64,000 nt of DNA from Faecalicatena contorta (GCF_003149105.1 NZ_QGDS01000010.1:1-64000), one strand, 5' to 3'. Positions 39,327 to 48,008 are shown, counted from the stretch's first letter. Made by a program: numbers and translations. Notes: generated by a model not told the origin, from the sequence alone.

Positions 39327-39352
39327 TTCAGATACCTGTTCACTAATTTATT

Positions 39353-40195
39353 TTAGAATTCATGGTAGTTTTTATCGTTCTCAAGCTGGGCAAGGAGCTC
39401 TTTCGCTTCTTTTACGCTATAACCTTCGTGGATAATATAGCGCAGTGCAATAACCAGTGCGGTGACATCTTCATACTCCCAAACAAATCTTCCCATGGTA
39501 ACACCGCCGACACCGCAGTCCATAGCTTCTCTCGTCATCTGAAGATAGTCATCAAGAGTGTTGCATGCATCCCCGCCTTGAATTACGATGCGGAATGTTG
39601 ATGGTACGCAGGCTACAACCTTAGCCATGCTGTCCGGGTCACCCGTATATGTAGTCTTGACAATATCCATACCTAGTTCACATGCACTTCTTACACTGTA
39701 TGCAATGTTTTCCCATGAAGCTCTCTTATCTGCCGGAACGCTTTCTCCTTTTGGATATACGTGTCCGATTAACGGCATTCCTTTTCTCATACATTCTTCT
39801 GCAAATTTTCCAATTGTTTCAAACTGCTCACCCTGGAAATCACCTAATGTCATGCATCCCATAGAAACTGCATCTGCACCCATGCGGATTGCTTCATCAA
39901 CTGTACCGAAAATTGTGTCCTTTGTAGGCGCTACGGGTGAGTAGTTGGAAACTTTCATCAGCATTGCAACTTCTCCGGCATGATTCCACATACAGTGCTC
40001 AGCAATACCTTTTGTCAATGTCATGGCCTCTGGTTTTCCTGCAATGATTTTATCAATTGTATCCTGCACCTGATGAAGTCCTGTCAACTGCGCAATTCCT
40101 CTTGAAATTGCGTGGTCAACAGTAATTGCCATCATCTTATTGCTCTTCGGATTAACCAGCCTGCTCATCCTTACTTCTTTTCCTAACATTGCCAT
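39353..40195 (-). CDS. Class I aldolase of the FbaB/LsrF (DhnA) family
   Basis: 280 residues. Family blocks are MAITVDHAISRG near the N-terminus, GADAVSMG, the Schiff-base lysine in DIVKTTYTGDP, and QGGDACNTLDDYL. It should cleave a ketose phosphate (giving dihydroxyacetone phosphate plus an aldehyde) or perform the related LsrF thiolase-type reaction. Start at 40195 with AAGGAGA upstream. With the kinase downstream and dehydrogenase upstream it forms the core of an uncharacterised sugar route. Confidence 0.85.
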   Translation of the reverse strand: MAMLGKEVRMSRLVNPKSNKMMAITVDHAISRGIAQLTGLHQVQDTIDKIIAGKPEAMTLTKGIAEHCMWNHAGEVAMLMKVSNYSPVAPTKDTIFGTVDEAIRMGADAVSMGCMTLGDFQGEQFETIGKFAEECMRKGMPLIGHVYPKGESVPADKRASWENIAYSVRSACELGMDIVKTTYTGDPDSMAKVVACVPSTFRIVIQGGDACNTLDDYLQMTREAMDCGVGGVTMGRFVWEYEDVTALVIALRYIIHEGYSVKEAKELLAQLENDKNYHEF

Positions 40196-40246
40196 AATCC
40201 CTATCTCCTTTTATACTTTTATTATTGTTAAACCACTTGGTCTGGT

Positions 40247-41284
40247 TTACGGTTCAATCATTACTTTCAGCCCCCTGCCGCTTTTACAAATCTCATAGGC
40301 CTCCCGGAACTCATCAATCTTAAATGTATGGGTTGCAATTTTATCCAGATTAATTCTTCCTCCGATTACCATATCGGCAGCCTCCAAATAATCTTTTCTC
40401 TTATAAGCGGTACTTCCATTTACATTGATTTCATTATAATGGATGGTATTTACTTCGATGATGGATTCTCCAGTGCCCGCAAATCCTGCAAACAAGTTCA
40501 CTGTCCCACCTTTTTTACACAGCTTCAGTGCAGAGTTCACCAGTGCAGGTACTCCAATTGCCATAATAATGACATCCGCTCCCATTCCGCTGGTCGCATC
40601 CTTCACGATTTTCTGTAAATCTTCAGCGATCGGATCTACCACTTTATCAGCACCTAATTCCAATGCAATCTGCCGCCTCATTTCATTTGGTTCGCTGACA
40701 ATCACCTGCTTTGCCCCGGAAATTTTAGAAAGCTGCATATGCATCAGGCCTATGGGACCTGCCCCCACAATCAGTACTGTATCATTAAAACCGGTCCCTG
40801 CATTCTTAAGCCCTCTAATGCAGCATGCAAGAGGTTCAATCAAGGCTCCCGCCGTAAATGATACTTCTTCTGGAAGCTTAATCACATTGCCGCTTGTAAT
40901 AGCAATTTCCGGAATTAAAACATATTCCGCAAAGCCGCCGTCAAATTCATATCCTATTGCCTTACGGTTCATACAGGCATTTTCTCTGCCCTCCAGACAG
41001 GCCGGACAGGATCCGCATGGGATTACATTGGCGATGGCCGCCTTATCTCCCACCTGGAACCCTGTAACATTCCCTCCTACCTCTGAAATCACTCCGCACA
41101 TCTCATGTCCTATTACAGATGGATAGCGGACACCTTTTGTCTTTGTCCCTGCCAGAATTCTCATATCTGTTCCACAGATAGCTGCTTTTTTCATTTCTAA
41201 AAGCAATTCGTCCGGGCCGGCTTCTGGTCTCGGTACGTCTGTGGGGGAAAAATCATTCGGTGCATTTAATACAACTGCTCTCAT
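40247..41284 (-). CDS. Zinc-dependent alcohol dehydrogenase, first gene of the TRAP operon
   Basis: 345 residues. Catalytic zinc residues are in AAICGTDMRI, GHEMCG and EPLACC; the structural zinc cluster is CGSCPACLEGRENAC; the nucleotide loop is VGAGPIGLMHM. It should oxidise a secondary hydroxyl of a sugar, sugar acid or polyol. The start has AAAGGAG 10 bases upstream. It is first in the operon after a promoter covered by an RpiR-type operator. Confidence 0.9.
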   Translation of the reverse strand: MRAVVLNAPNDFSPTDVPRPEAGPDELLLEMKKAAICGTDMRILAGTKTKGVRYPSVIGHEMCGVISEVGGNVTGFQVGDKAAIANVIPCGSCPACLEGRENACMNRKAIGYEFDGGFAEYVLIPEIAITSGNVIKLPEEVSFTAGALIEPLACCIRGLKNAGTGFNDTVLIVGAGPIGLMHMQLSKISGAKQVIVSEPNEMRRQIALELGADKVVDPIAEDLQKIVKDATSGMGADVIIMAIGVPALVNSALKLCKKGGTVNLFAGFAGTGESIIEVNTIHYNEINVNGSTAYKRKDYLEAADMVIGGRINLDKIATHTFKIDEFREAYEICKSGRGLKVMIEP

Positions 41285-41315
41285 GCTTTTTTACTCCTTT
41301 ACTTTACTCGATTGA

Positions 41316-41344
41316 ATCATAGCATGTATGAAAATTATTTTCAA
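41316..41344 (-). promoter_or_regulatory. Promoter of the TRAP/aldolase operon
   Basis: TTGAAA (41339-41344) and TATGAT (41316-41321) on the minus strand with a 17-base spacer, 32 bases before the first gene. The -35 and spacer are covered by operator 1. Confidence 0.65.
41329..41343. promoter_or_regulatory. Palindromic operator 1 (RpiR-type candidate)
   Basis: Perfect 15-bp palindrome TGAAAATTATTTTCA overlapping the -35 element and spacer. Repression by blocking RNA polymerase is expected. Confidence 0.65.
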
Positions 41345-41360
41345 TAATTATTTTTATTTT

Positions 41361-41375
41361 TGTAAATAATTTTCA
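41361..41375. promoter_or_regulatory. Palindromic operator 2 (imperfect)
   Basis: TGTAAATAATTTTCA, one mismatch from symmetry, centred 32 bases (three helical turns) from operator 1, so both sites face the same side. Confidence 0.55.
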
Positions 41376-41498
41376 AATAAGTTGTGTTATTTTTAGTCAT
41401 ATTGCTATTTTTTCATTATTTTACATATTTTCAAATGCTTTGTTGTAAATTATATCCATTTTGTTTTGTGTTCTTTTTTCTTTATTTTTCATTCTAAT

Positions 41499-41513
41499 TG
41501 AAAATTATTTTCA
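41499..41513. promoter_or_regulatory. Palindromic operator 3 (RpiR-type candidate)
   Basis: A second exact copy of TGAAAATTATTTTCA, 170 bases centre-to-centre from operator 1, just before the rpiR terminator. The distance allows DNA looping. The rest of the 41285-41656 gap is AT-rich and shows no gene. Confidence 0.6.
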
Positions 41514-41522
41514 CCCTCATAT

Positions 41523-41566
41523 CAAAACAGACCTGAGGATAGTTATAACTACCCTCAGGTCTGTTT
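41523..41566 (-). terminator. Intrinsic terminator of the RpiR regulator gene
   Basis: A 14-bp stem AAACAGACCTGAGG/CCTCAGGTCTGTTT, followed on the minus strand by TTTT then GATATG. It is symmetric enough to work in both directions. Confidence 0.8.
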
Positions 41567-41656
41567 CTCACCAAACATTTATACTAGCTCCTTGCCCATT
41601 AATATAAAGTTTTAAATTAAGCTTTAAATCTATGTGCACTCTTCTAGATACCAAAC

Positions 41657-42505
41657 TTAAAATTTATTTTGTGATGTCGCTTTGCGAGTCTGCTGAATCG
41701 CATGATAAGAGTCATCATAGTCCTGAAATCCCACAATTGCAACCAAACAGTCTATGATTGCCAGTTGTGCTATTCTGGTGCTGACTGATTCCGATTTAAA
41801 AATCGTCTCTTCTGATGCCGTATAAAGAACTATATCTGCATTTTTAGATACCGGCGTCTTTCCCTGACTCACAAGCGCAATAGTCCCTGCCCCATTTTCC
41901 GACGCATTTTTCATGCAGTTCACTACATTTGAATTATAACCCGAATGGGATATACAAAGTGCTGCCTCGTTTCCTTTCATCAGCGAAGAGGCCATCAGCT
42001 GCATATCTACGTCCTCATGCACATGTACCTGAATTCCTATTTTCAGAAATTTGTGCTGTGCATCCTTTCCTACAAGAAGGCTGCCGCCGCTGCCAAAGAT
42101 AACCAGCCTTTCCGCATTTCGAATCATATGCGCCGCCTGCTCAACGGCTTCTAAATCAAGCACGGCAAGTGTCCTGTCTAAAACTGCGACCTCCGTGCCA
42201 AAAATCTTTTTACAGATGGTGGGAATGTCATCCAAAGGTTCAAGACTGGGATTGAGATGCTTCTCCTTTGGCAACACGTCCCGCGCTGCATTAATTTTAA
42301 AATCCTGATACCCCTTATAGCCAAGACTTTTACAAAAGCGTACTACCGACGCATCACTCACACCTGCTTTTTCCGCCAGTTCTGTTATATTGCTGTTCAA
42401 TACAGAATCATAATTCTCGAGGACATAATTTGCAATCTTTGCCTCTGTATTGGTCAGAAGATTCATCTTTCCTCTAATTTTTTGCTTGCAGCTAATACCA
42501 TCCAA
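41657..42505 (-). CDS. RpiR-family transcriptional regulator
   Basis: 282 residues: N-terminal helix-turn-helix (LTNTEAKIANYVLEN ... VSDASVVRFCKSLGYKGYQDFK) and a C-terminal SIS domain (RLVIFGSGGSLLVGKDAQHKF, CISHSGYNSNVVNC) that senses a sugar phosphate. Start: TTG at 42505 with GGAGGGG 7 bases upstream, which gives the normal RpiR N-terminus; the ATG at 42466 is too close to its ribosome site. It probably regulates the TRAP/aldolase operon, whose promoter carries three matching palindromes. Confidence 0.88.
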   Translation of the reverse strand: MDGISCKQKIRGKMNLLTNTEAKIANYVLENYDSVLNSNITELAEKAGVSDASVVRFCKSLGYKGYQDFKINAARDVLPKEKHLNPSLEPLDDIPTICKKIFGTEVAVLDRTLAVLDLEAVEQAAHMIRNAERLVIFGSGGSLLVGKDAQHKFLKIGIQVHVHEDVDMQLMASSLMKGNEAALCISHSGYNSNVVNCMKNASENGAGTIALVSQGKTPVSKNADIVLYTASEETIFKSESVSTRIAQLAIIDCLVAIVGFQDYDDSYHAIQQTRKATSQNKF

Positions 42506-42790
42506 GGCAACCCCTCCACTTGTCAAATATGTTTTAGATACAGAATTTTTGTATCCAAACACGCATTTATTTTTTTAATCATAACATAGCAATCCCCATT
42601 TTACAACGTTTCTGCTGTATAGTTTGCCGCAGCGATTTTTTAGAATTCCTCTGCTTATTATATTTTTTTGAATTTTCGCCTGAATTGGCATTGATTTTTA
42701 GATACAGGAGATGTTACAAAATGCAAATACCTCAAGAAAAGATACCTGATTTCGCAATATCTCCTGGGAAGCATTGATAAATACAATTGA
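42506..42790. other. Non-coding region upstream of the RpiR gene
   Basis: AT-rich DNA with no convincing gene or clear promoter. It separates the rpiR gene from the nuclease remnant. Confidence 0.4.
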
Positions 42791-42979
42791 TTATTTAATA
42801 GATTCCATAAAGTGCTCGATAGAGTCAGCATGTGCTGCTAGTTTCAGGTACTTGTTCAGAACTTCCAGGTTTTGCTCACTTTTGATTTCTGTTCGTAATT
42901 CCTCAGGTATAGTACCCATATCTCCCAGCAGCTCTAAAACATCTTCAGCCTTTCCTTCTCTTCTCTTGTTCGTTAACGT
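42791..42979 (-). pseudogene. C-terminal remnant of an Rpn-family (PD-(D/E)XK) nuclease/transposase
   Basis: The minus-strand frame ending at 42791 reads KRREGKAEDVLELLGDMGTI then PEELRTEIKSEQNLEVLNKY and LKLAAHADSIEHFMESIK. This matches the charged C-terminal tail of Rpn recombination-promoting nucleases. No start codon or nuclease domain is present; the fragment begins at the adenine deaminase stop codon. It looks like debris of a mobile or duplicated Rpn gene. Confidence 0.6.
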
Positions 42980-44746
42980 TTATTCTATAACTTCAATTAT
43001 CGGAGAAATTACTTCCTGTTTCATTACATCGATAAAGCCCATATCTGTCACTGCATACATTGGAATCGCAGCAAGGCAGATAAATGACAGGAACATAAAT
43101 GGAATCTTGATTGGGGAACCAAGTTTATGTATGATTTCATTTAATTTTCTCTTTTCTTCTGCCAGTTCTTCACCGGATAAATCAGAAAGCAGGCCGCAGA
43201 CTGGATAGGAAATTTCTGCAAGGACCTCACCGTCCTTAACTACATTCTGGCCTCCGCCGATTTCTATCAGATGATTTACCGCAATTGCCATATCTTCAAA
43301 ATTTGTCCCCATAACTATAATATTATGATTATCATGTCCCACAGAGGAAGCAATTGCGCCTTCCTTTAGATGGAATCCGCCCATAAAAGCCTTCCCTATA
43401 TTGCCATTTACACCATAGCGCTCCACCTGGGCAATATAAAGTACGTCCTGCTCCACATCGCATTTAATAACGCCATCTTCTACAGCCAGCTCTACCTCTC
43501 TGCCCTGAGTAATGGGTATCCACGGAAGAGTATCCATCACCTGAACTTTGACCCTTTTTGCGCCTTGGGGAGCATGCATTTTGAAGCTCTCCGGTGTAAC
43601 CGGGTTTCTCAGTTTTGTTGTATTCAGAAGGCAGGGGGCATGTTCTGCTTTTGGATATGCCACAAGACATTTTCCATGATCTACAATTTCTTTCCCGCCC
43701 GATATTACACTTAATACTTTGAAATCTTCTTCTCCGGTAGTAATATTAATATCCGCCCTGCGCCCAGGTGCAAGACCGCCGATTTCATCATCCAAATGAA
43801 ATGCCCTTGCAGCATTCAGTGAAACCATCTGTATTGCCGAGGGAAAATCCACTCCTGCTTTCAAAGCCCTGCGGACAGCCTCATCCAGATGTCCATTATC
43901 GACTGCATCTATCGTATGTAAATCATCTGTCACAATACTAACCCTGGAAGTATCCAGTTTTTCCTCGGTGATTGCCTTTATACAGTCTGCCAGATTTTGT
44001 GCTGCCGATCCTTCCCGGATCATCAGGTGGCATCCATTCCTCAATCTGGCCACAGCTTCTTCCCCGCTCAGAGATTCATGGTCTGTTGTAACCCCTGCCG
44101 CCAGACAGGTATTCAAAGCAGGTCCCATCATCTCCGGCAGGTGGCCCTGGCAGGTCTTCCCGGGCATTTGATTTACCATATCCATTGACTGCAGCAAATC
44201 CGGAAATCCGGACAAAATATACGGCCCCACAATCTCGGATAATCCCACTGCATCTTTTCTTTGTAATGCTTTTTTGATAATCTCCGCATCAAAGTGCCCG
44301 CCGCTTGTTTCCAGATTTGGAGCAAAAGGCACATGGGAAGGTACAATGAAATATAACTTCAGATCTGTTTCCCCAGCTTCTTCAAGCACCGCTTCTATTG
44401 CTTCCAGCCCTCCCACAACACCGACTTCATGCAAATCTGTCATAATCGCTGTAGTACCGTGTTTCAGCACCAATTCCGCAAAGGAACGTATACTCAGTCC
44501 TGTGCTTTCAGGGTGAATGTGCCCGTCAATAAACCCAGGTGTTATAAAATTCCCTTCTGCATCAATGACCTTTGTCCCTTCACCTATGGTATAGTCTACC
44601 TCTCCCACCGCAGCAATCGTATTTCCGCTGACAGCCACACCGCCTTTATAAATCTCTTTCGTATACACATTGACAATCTTACCATTCTTTACAACAATGT
44701 CTGCAGGAGTTTTGCCTGCAGCAACCTCTAATAGCTTTACGTCCAT
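42980..44746 (-). CDS. ade: Adenine deaminase
   Basis: 588-residue amidohydrolase. Metal motif FITPGFIDGHIHPESTGLS, then LHEVGVVGG, SIVTDDLHTIDAVDNGH and the C-terminal adenine deaminase domain with SSVGHDNHNIIVMGTN. It converts adenine to hypoxanthine and ammonia. Start: 44746 (MDVKLLEVAAG) with AAGGAGA upstream; the frame extends 13 codons further. It follows the MtaD-like gene by 42 bases, and both appear to be in one purine-salvage operon. Confidence 0.94.
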   Translation of the reverse strand: MDVKLLEVAAGKTPADIVVKNGKIVNVYTKEIYKGGVAVSGNTIAAVGEVDYTIGEGTKVIDAEGNFITPGFIDGHIHPESTGLSIRSFAELVLKHGTTAIMTDLHEVGVVGGLEAIEAVLEEAGETDLKLYFIVPSHVPFAPNLETSGGHFDAEIIKKALQRKDAVGLSEIVGPYILSGFPDLLQSMDMVNQMPGKTCQGHLPEMMGPALNTCLAAGVTTDHESLSGEEAVARLRNGCHLMIREGSAAQNLADCIKAITEEKLDTSRVSIVTDDLHTIDAVDNGHLDEAVRRALKAGVDFPSAIQMVSLNAARAFHLDDEIGGLAPGRRADINITTGEEDFKVLSVISGGKEIVDHGKCLVAYPKAEHAPCLLNTTKLRNPVTPESFKMHAPQGAKRVKVQVMDTLPWIPITQGREVELAVEDGVIKCDVEQDVLYIAQVERYGVNGNIGKAFMGGFHLKEGAIASSVGHDNHNIIVMGTNFEDMAIAVNHLIEIGGGQNVVKDGEVLAEISYPVCGLLSDLSGEELAEEKRKLNEIIHKLGSPIKIPFMFLSFICLAAIPMYAVTDMGFIDVMKQEVISPIIEVIE

Positions 44747-44788
44747 ATGTCTTCTCCTTTTCTTTGAAATCAGTCTCTCGTCCAATTC

Positions 44789-46162
44789 TTACCGGCGGAT
44801 TACAGGAAAACGGTCCGGCAGCACAATGCCTGCCCTTTTATAAATCGCTTCACTTCGTTTTTGAGCCTCGTTTACAATGGCATCCTCATCCAGGGTTAAA
44901 ATCTTTCTGTCTTTCATCAGCCATTTTCCGTCACACATGGTACTTTCAATATTGGTGGAATGCATGGAGGTTACAAGAGCCGCAATCCTGTCATTTACGG
45001 GCATCATCGAAGGTCCATTAGGATTAATAATTATCAGGTCTGCTTTCTTCCCCTGTTCCAGGCTGCCATACAGATGCTCATCCAGTAATGCCCTGGCTCC
45101 GTTTTTTGTTGCCATACATAGAATATCCTGGGATGGAACTACTGTAGAATCCAAACGCCAGCCTTTATGAATCAGAGAGGTCAGCCACATTTCATCTACA
45201 ATATCCATACGGTTGCTGGAGGATGCTCCATCCGTTCCAATGGACACACAGATGTTCTTATCCAGCATCTGCGGAATTTTGGCAAATCCGAGAACCCGCA
45301 TGGCAGAGGCCGGATTGTGAGAAACTTTAACATCATATTCCTGAAACAAATCCACCTCTTCATCCGTCAGCCACACAGTATGTACTGCCAGAAGGTTCTT
45401 GTCCAGCACTCCCAGCCTGTGCAGATGAGTCACAGTGGATTCCCCATATACCTCCTTCGTATATTCAACCTCTGATTTCGCCTCAGCCACATGCATATGA
45501 ACTCCTGCCTGGTAATGGTCAGCCAGTTCTTTTGTCCTGAGAATCAACTCATCTGTGTTGTTAAATATGGTCCGGAGTCCATACCATATCTGTACTCTCC
45601 CATCCGCAGAATTATGGTATCTTTTCAAATCTTCCGTCTGCTGCTCCAGCTCTTCCTCCATTGTCCTCTGCCAGACCAAAGGAAGCCCTTCTCCGCAGTC
45701 CATAACAGACTTTGCCAGCTTTCCGCGAAGCCCCGCCTCGGTCACTGCCTTTACCATTCCACTGACAAACTGACCGCCGGGTTCTGCAAAACTGGTAACG
45801 CCAGAACGTATCAATTCAAGGCAGCACATCAGAGTAGAAACATAGGAATCCTCCTCTGTCATATTGCTCTCAAAGGGCCACATTCTCTTATGAAGCCATG
45901 TCATAAAGTCCACGTCATCCCCCACACCGCGGCTTATTTGCTGAGATGTATGGACATGCGTATTCACAAACCCCGGCAGAAGATATTTCCCCTTTAGATC
46001 AATAATTTCCGCATCTGGCTTTACCAATTCAGAAGCCACTTCCCCCACTGCCAGAATCTTGTCCTCCTGAACGAGAAGGTCACCGTTTTCATACACTTGA
46101 TTCCGCTCATTCATTGTTAGAATATAACCATTTCTAAAATAAATCTGCTTGCCGCTTTCCAA
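44789..46162 (-). CDS. Amidohydrolase of the MtaD/TrzA family (adenosine-type or guanine deaminase)
   Basis: 457 residues from a TTG start with AAGGAGG 7 bases upstream. Metal ligands are HVH in PGFVNTHVHTSQ, H in VHMHVAEAKSE, H in LAVHTVWLT and D in SIGTDGASSS. The WLHKRMWPFE segment is typical of S-adenosylhomocysteine/methylthioadenosine deaminases. It should remove ammonia from a purine-like ring. Co-transcription with adenine deaminase supports a purine substrate. Confidence 0.85.
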   Translation of the reverse strand: MESGKQIYFRNGYILTMNERNQVYENGDLLVQEDKILAVGEVASELVKPDAEIIDLKGKYLLPGFVNTHVHTSQQISRGVGDDVDFMTWLHKRMWPFESNMTEEDSYVSTLMCCLELIRSGVTSFAEPGGQFVSGMVKAVTEAGLRGKLAKSVMDCGEGLPLVWQRTMEEELEQQTEDLKRYHNSADGRVQIWYGLRTIFNNTDELILRTKELADHYQAGVHMHVAEAKSEVEYTKEVYGESTVTHLHRLGVLDKNLLAVHTVWLTDEEVDLFQEYDVKVSHNPASAMRVLGFAKIPQMLDKNICVSIGTDGASSSNRMDIVDEMWLTSLIHKGWRLDSTVVPSQDILCMATKNGARALLDEHLYGSLEQGKKADLIIINPNGPSMMPVNDRIAALVTSMHSTNIESTMCDGKWLMKDRKILTLDEDAIVNEAQKRSEAIYKRAGIVLPDRFPVIRR

Positions 46163-46191
46163 ATCACACCCTCCTTTTTCGATTTTTGTTC

Positions 46192-46220
46192 ATTATAACG
46201 AACACCGTTCGTTTTGTCAA
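46192..46220 (-). promoter_or_regulatory. Promoter of the purine-deaminase operon with palindrome in the spacer
   Basis: TTGACA (46215-46220) and TATAAT (46192-46197) on the minus strand, perfect consensus with a 17-base spacer. The spacer is almost entirely the inverted repeat AACGAAC-ACC-GTTCGTT (46197-46213), a likely repressor site. The 3-base centre rules out a normal LexA box. The remaining bases up to 46387 hold the divergent XRE-gene upstream region. Confidence 0.75.
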
Positions 46221-46387
46221 TTGCATAAAGGTAGTTATTTCTCTTAAAAAGCTGCAGTTCGGCTATAAACTAAAAATGTTGCAGATTTTATCCGTATCTG
46301 CTAAAATGTATTGAAGTATCACGGTCTGTGAACAAGTTTTTCTATTACAAAATCTTGGAAAAGTGAGTGTCATTATGGGAGGTTATT

Positions 46388-46945
46388 ATGGATTTATCTA
46401 AAATAGGGAAAGCAATTAAAGAAAAACGGCAGGACATGAATCTGTCCATCCGGGACCTTTCCGCGCTCTCTCAGGTTGCAGCCAGCACAATCAGCCAGAT
46501 TGAGACAGGAAAGACGTCCCCAAATCTGCTGACCTTAAAATCAATCTGCGATTCTCTCGATATCCCTGTTTTTTCCTTGTTTTTGGAGGAGGAGGCCCAT
46601 ATTCAGCTTGTGCGTTCCGACGATCAGAAGTCTTTTACGAGAAATATGAGTAACGGAAAACCATTAACCGAATCTCTGATTATACATGGTAAAAATGAAA
46701 TGTATGCGGCTACAGTTACTATTCCGCCTCATACCGATTCTGGGGAATATGCGCATCATGGCGGGGAAGAATTCGTTTATGTACTACAGGGGAAAGTGAT
46801 TTTTGAACTGGAGGATAACCGGGTTTACGAACTAGAAGAGCATGATACTTTGTATTACCCCAATTATATTGGGCACCGATGGTTTAATAAGACTGATATA
46901 GAAGCCAAAATATTGATGGTCTCCACCTCTCCTTACACCTTTTAG
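46388..46945 (+). CDS. XRE-family regulator with C-terminal cupin domain
   Basis: 185 residues: HTH_3 domain (about 5-60, MNLSIRDLSALSQVAASTISQ) and a cupin (about 105-180, GEYAHHGGEEFVYVLQG) as in PuuR/YdcN-type regulators that sense small metabolites. Start: 46388 (MDLSKIGKAI) with GGGAGG 7 bases upstream; the frame opens 7 codons earlier. It is divergent from the purine-deaminase operon and is a candidate for binding the palindrome in that promoter. Confidence 0.88.
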   Translation: MDLSKIGKAIKEKRQDMNLSIRDLSALSQVAASTISQIETGKTSPNLLTLKSICDSLDIPVFSLFLEEEAHIQLVRSDDQKSFTRNMSNGKPLTESLIIHGKNEMYAATVTIPPHTDSGEYAHHGGEEFVYVLQGKVIFELEDNRVYELEEHDTLYYPNYIGHRWFNKTDIEAKILMVSTSPYTF

Positions 46946-46964
46946 GAGAGGTGGTTTTTCTTTT
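46923..46964 (+). terminator. Intrinsic terminator of the XRE-cupin gene, overlapping its stop codon
   Basis: Stem CCACCTCTCC/GGAGAGGTGG (46923-46954) followed by TTTTTCTTTT. The last codons of the gene form the 5' arm and the TAG lies at the loop edge. Confidence 0.85.
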
Positions 46965-46975
46965 GAGGGCCTATT

Positions 46976-47797
46976 TTAGTTCTTTAATTCCTGAAGCCTG
47001 TATATATCTTCCCGCCTTCCCGCCAGAAGGGGCAATTCTCTTCTCACTTTATCTATATAATCCAGGTCGATATCATTGATAATATATCCTTCTTTTTCAT
47101 CCATCTCCTGAATGATATTCCCCCACGGTGATACCAGCAGAGTATGTCCCCATGCTATATACCCGGAGGATTCCCTAGCGGCGGATGTCCCCATCACATA
47201 GCATTGATTATCTAATGCCCTGCTCTGAAACATAATATCCCAATGGGCAGGCCCTGTTATCATGTTAAATGCAGCCGGAACAAGTATGATCCCGGCACCT
47301 CTCTGTACCATTAGCCTGCTAAGTTCCGGAAAACGGAAATCAAAGCAAATGCACAGTCCCATCTTCCCAAATTCCGTATCGAACACGGTGCATTCATCCC
47401 CCGCACTTAATGTATCCGACTCTTTAAAACGCAGCCCTCCCTCGATATTAATGTCAAACAAATGCATTTTCCGGTGTTTTCCTATCTGCTTTCCGCTGCG
47501 GTCAAATACATAGGCTGTATTATATATCCTTCCTTCTTCATCCACTTCCGGGATGGTGCCTGCTGACAGATATATCTGATACTTCGCAGCAAGCCTGCTG
47601 AATTCCTTCCAGCTTTCTCCGCCCTCAGGCTCCGCATAAACCGGAAAATTCCTTGTATTGTAAGGGCAGGTAAACATTTCCCCTACTGTAACCAAATCCA
47701 CCTTTTCATTTTGAATTCGTTCAAGATACTTTCCTAACTCCTCAATATTCTTTTTCTTTTCTTGATAGGTGTGTGTCTGCAGCTGCGCTATTCTCAT
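46976..47797 (-). CDS. Carbon-nitrogen hydrolase (Nit2/omega-amidase-like)
   Basis: 273 residues, nitrilase superfamily. The Glu-Lys-Cys triad is seen in VTVGEMF, KHRKMHLFD and GLCICFDFRFPE. The KMHLFDI context resembles omega-amidase (Nit2), which hydrolyses 2-ketoglutaramate or similar amides. Convergent to the XRE gene. A minus-strand TTGACA at 47865-47870 may be its -35. Confidence 0.85.
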   Translation of the reverse strand: MRIAQLQTHTYQEKKKNIEELGKYLERIQNEKVDLVTVGEMFTCPYNTRNFPVYAEPEGGESWKEFSRLAAKYQIYLSAGTIPEVDEEGRIYNTAYVFDRSGKQIGKHRKMHLFDINIEGGLRFKESDTLSAGDECTVFDTEFGKMGLCICFDFRFPELSRLMVQRGAGIILVPAAFNMITGPAHWDIMFQSRALDNQCYVMGTSAARESSGYIAWGHTLLVSPWGNIIQEMDEKEGYIINDIDLDYIDKVRRELPLLAGRREDIYRLQELKN

Positions 47798-47886
47798 AAA
47801 ATCCTCCTTAATCCCGATTCTTCCCCGAAGGTTATTTCTAATTCTTTCACATTCTCTTTATTTTTGTCAAGCTATAAAATAAGAAG

Positions 47887-48008
47887 GAATCTTGCTTGCA
47901 AGATTCTCTCGCTGGGTTGTGTTGTGTTAATAACATCTTCTTTGCCAATCCAGTGCAATCCCCCGGAGGGTTTTTATGTAATAGAAGCACTTTTCTATTA
48001 CATAAAAA
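47887..48008. repeat. Three-module hairpin repeat, copy C
   Basis: Best-preserved copy: hairpin GAATCTTGC/GCAAGATTC (47887-47906), a weaker middle hairpin, block CAGTGCAATCCCCCGGAGGG (47951-47970), and a perfect 16-bp stem TTTTTATGTAATAGAA / TTCTATTACATAAAAA (47971-48008). It abuts the rpoC terminator T-tract. Confidence 0.8.

Noticed and set aside
37788..40195. LsrK-LsrF autoinducer-2 pathway
   Set aside because: The aldolase is LsrF-like, but the kinase resembles xylulokinase rather than LsrK, and no LsrB, LsrG or LsrR is present.
42774..43208. Plus-strand gene of 144 codons
   Set aside because: It is antisense to the 3' end of the adenine deaminase gene and to the Rpn remnant, with no ribosome site or recognisable protein.
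46197..46213. LexA (SOS) box in the deaminase promoter
   Set aside because: GAAC and GTTC are separated by 3 bases, whereas Gram-positive LexA boxes need 4.
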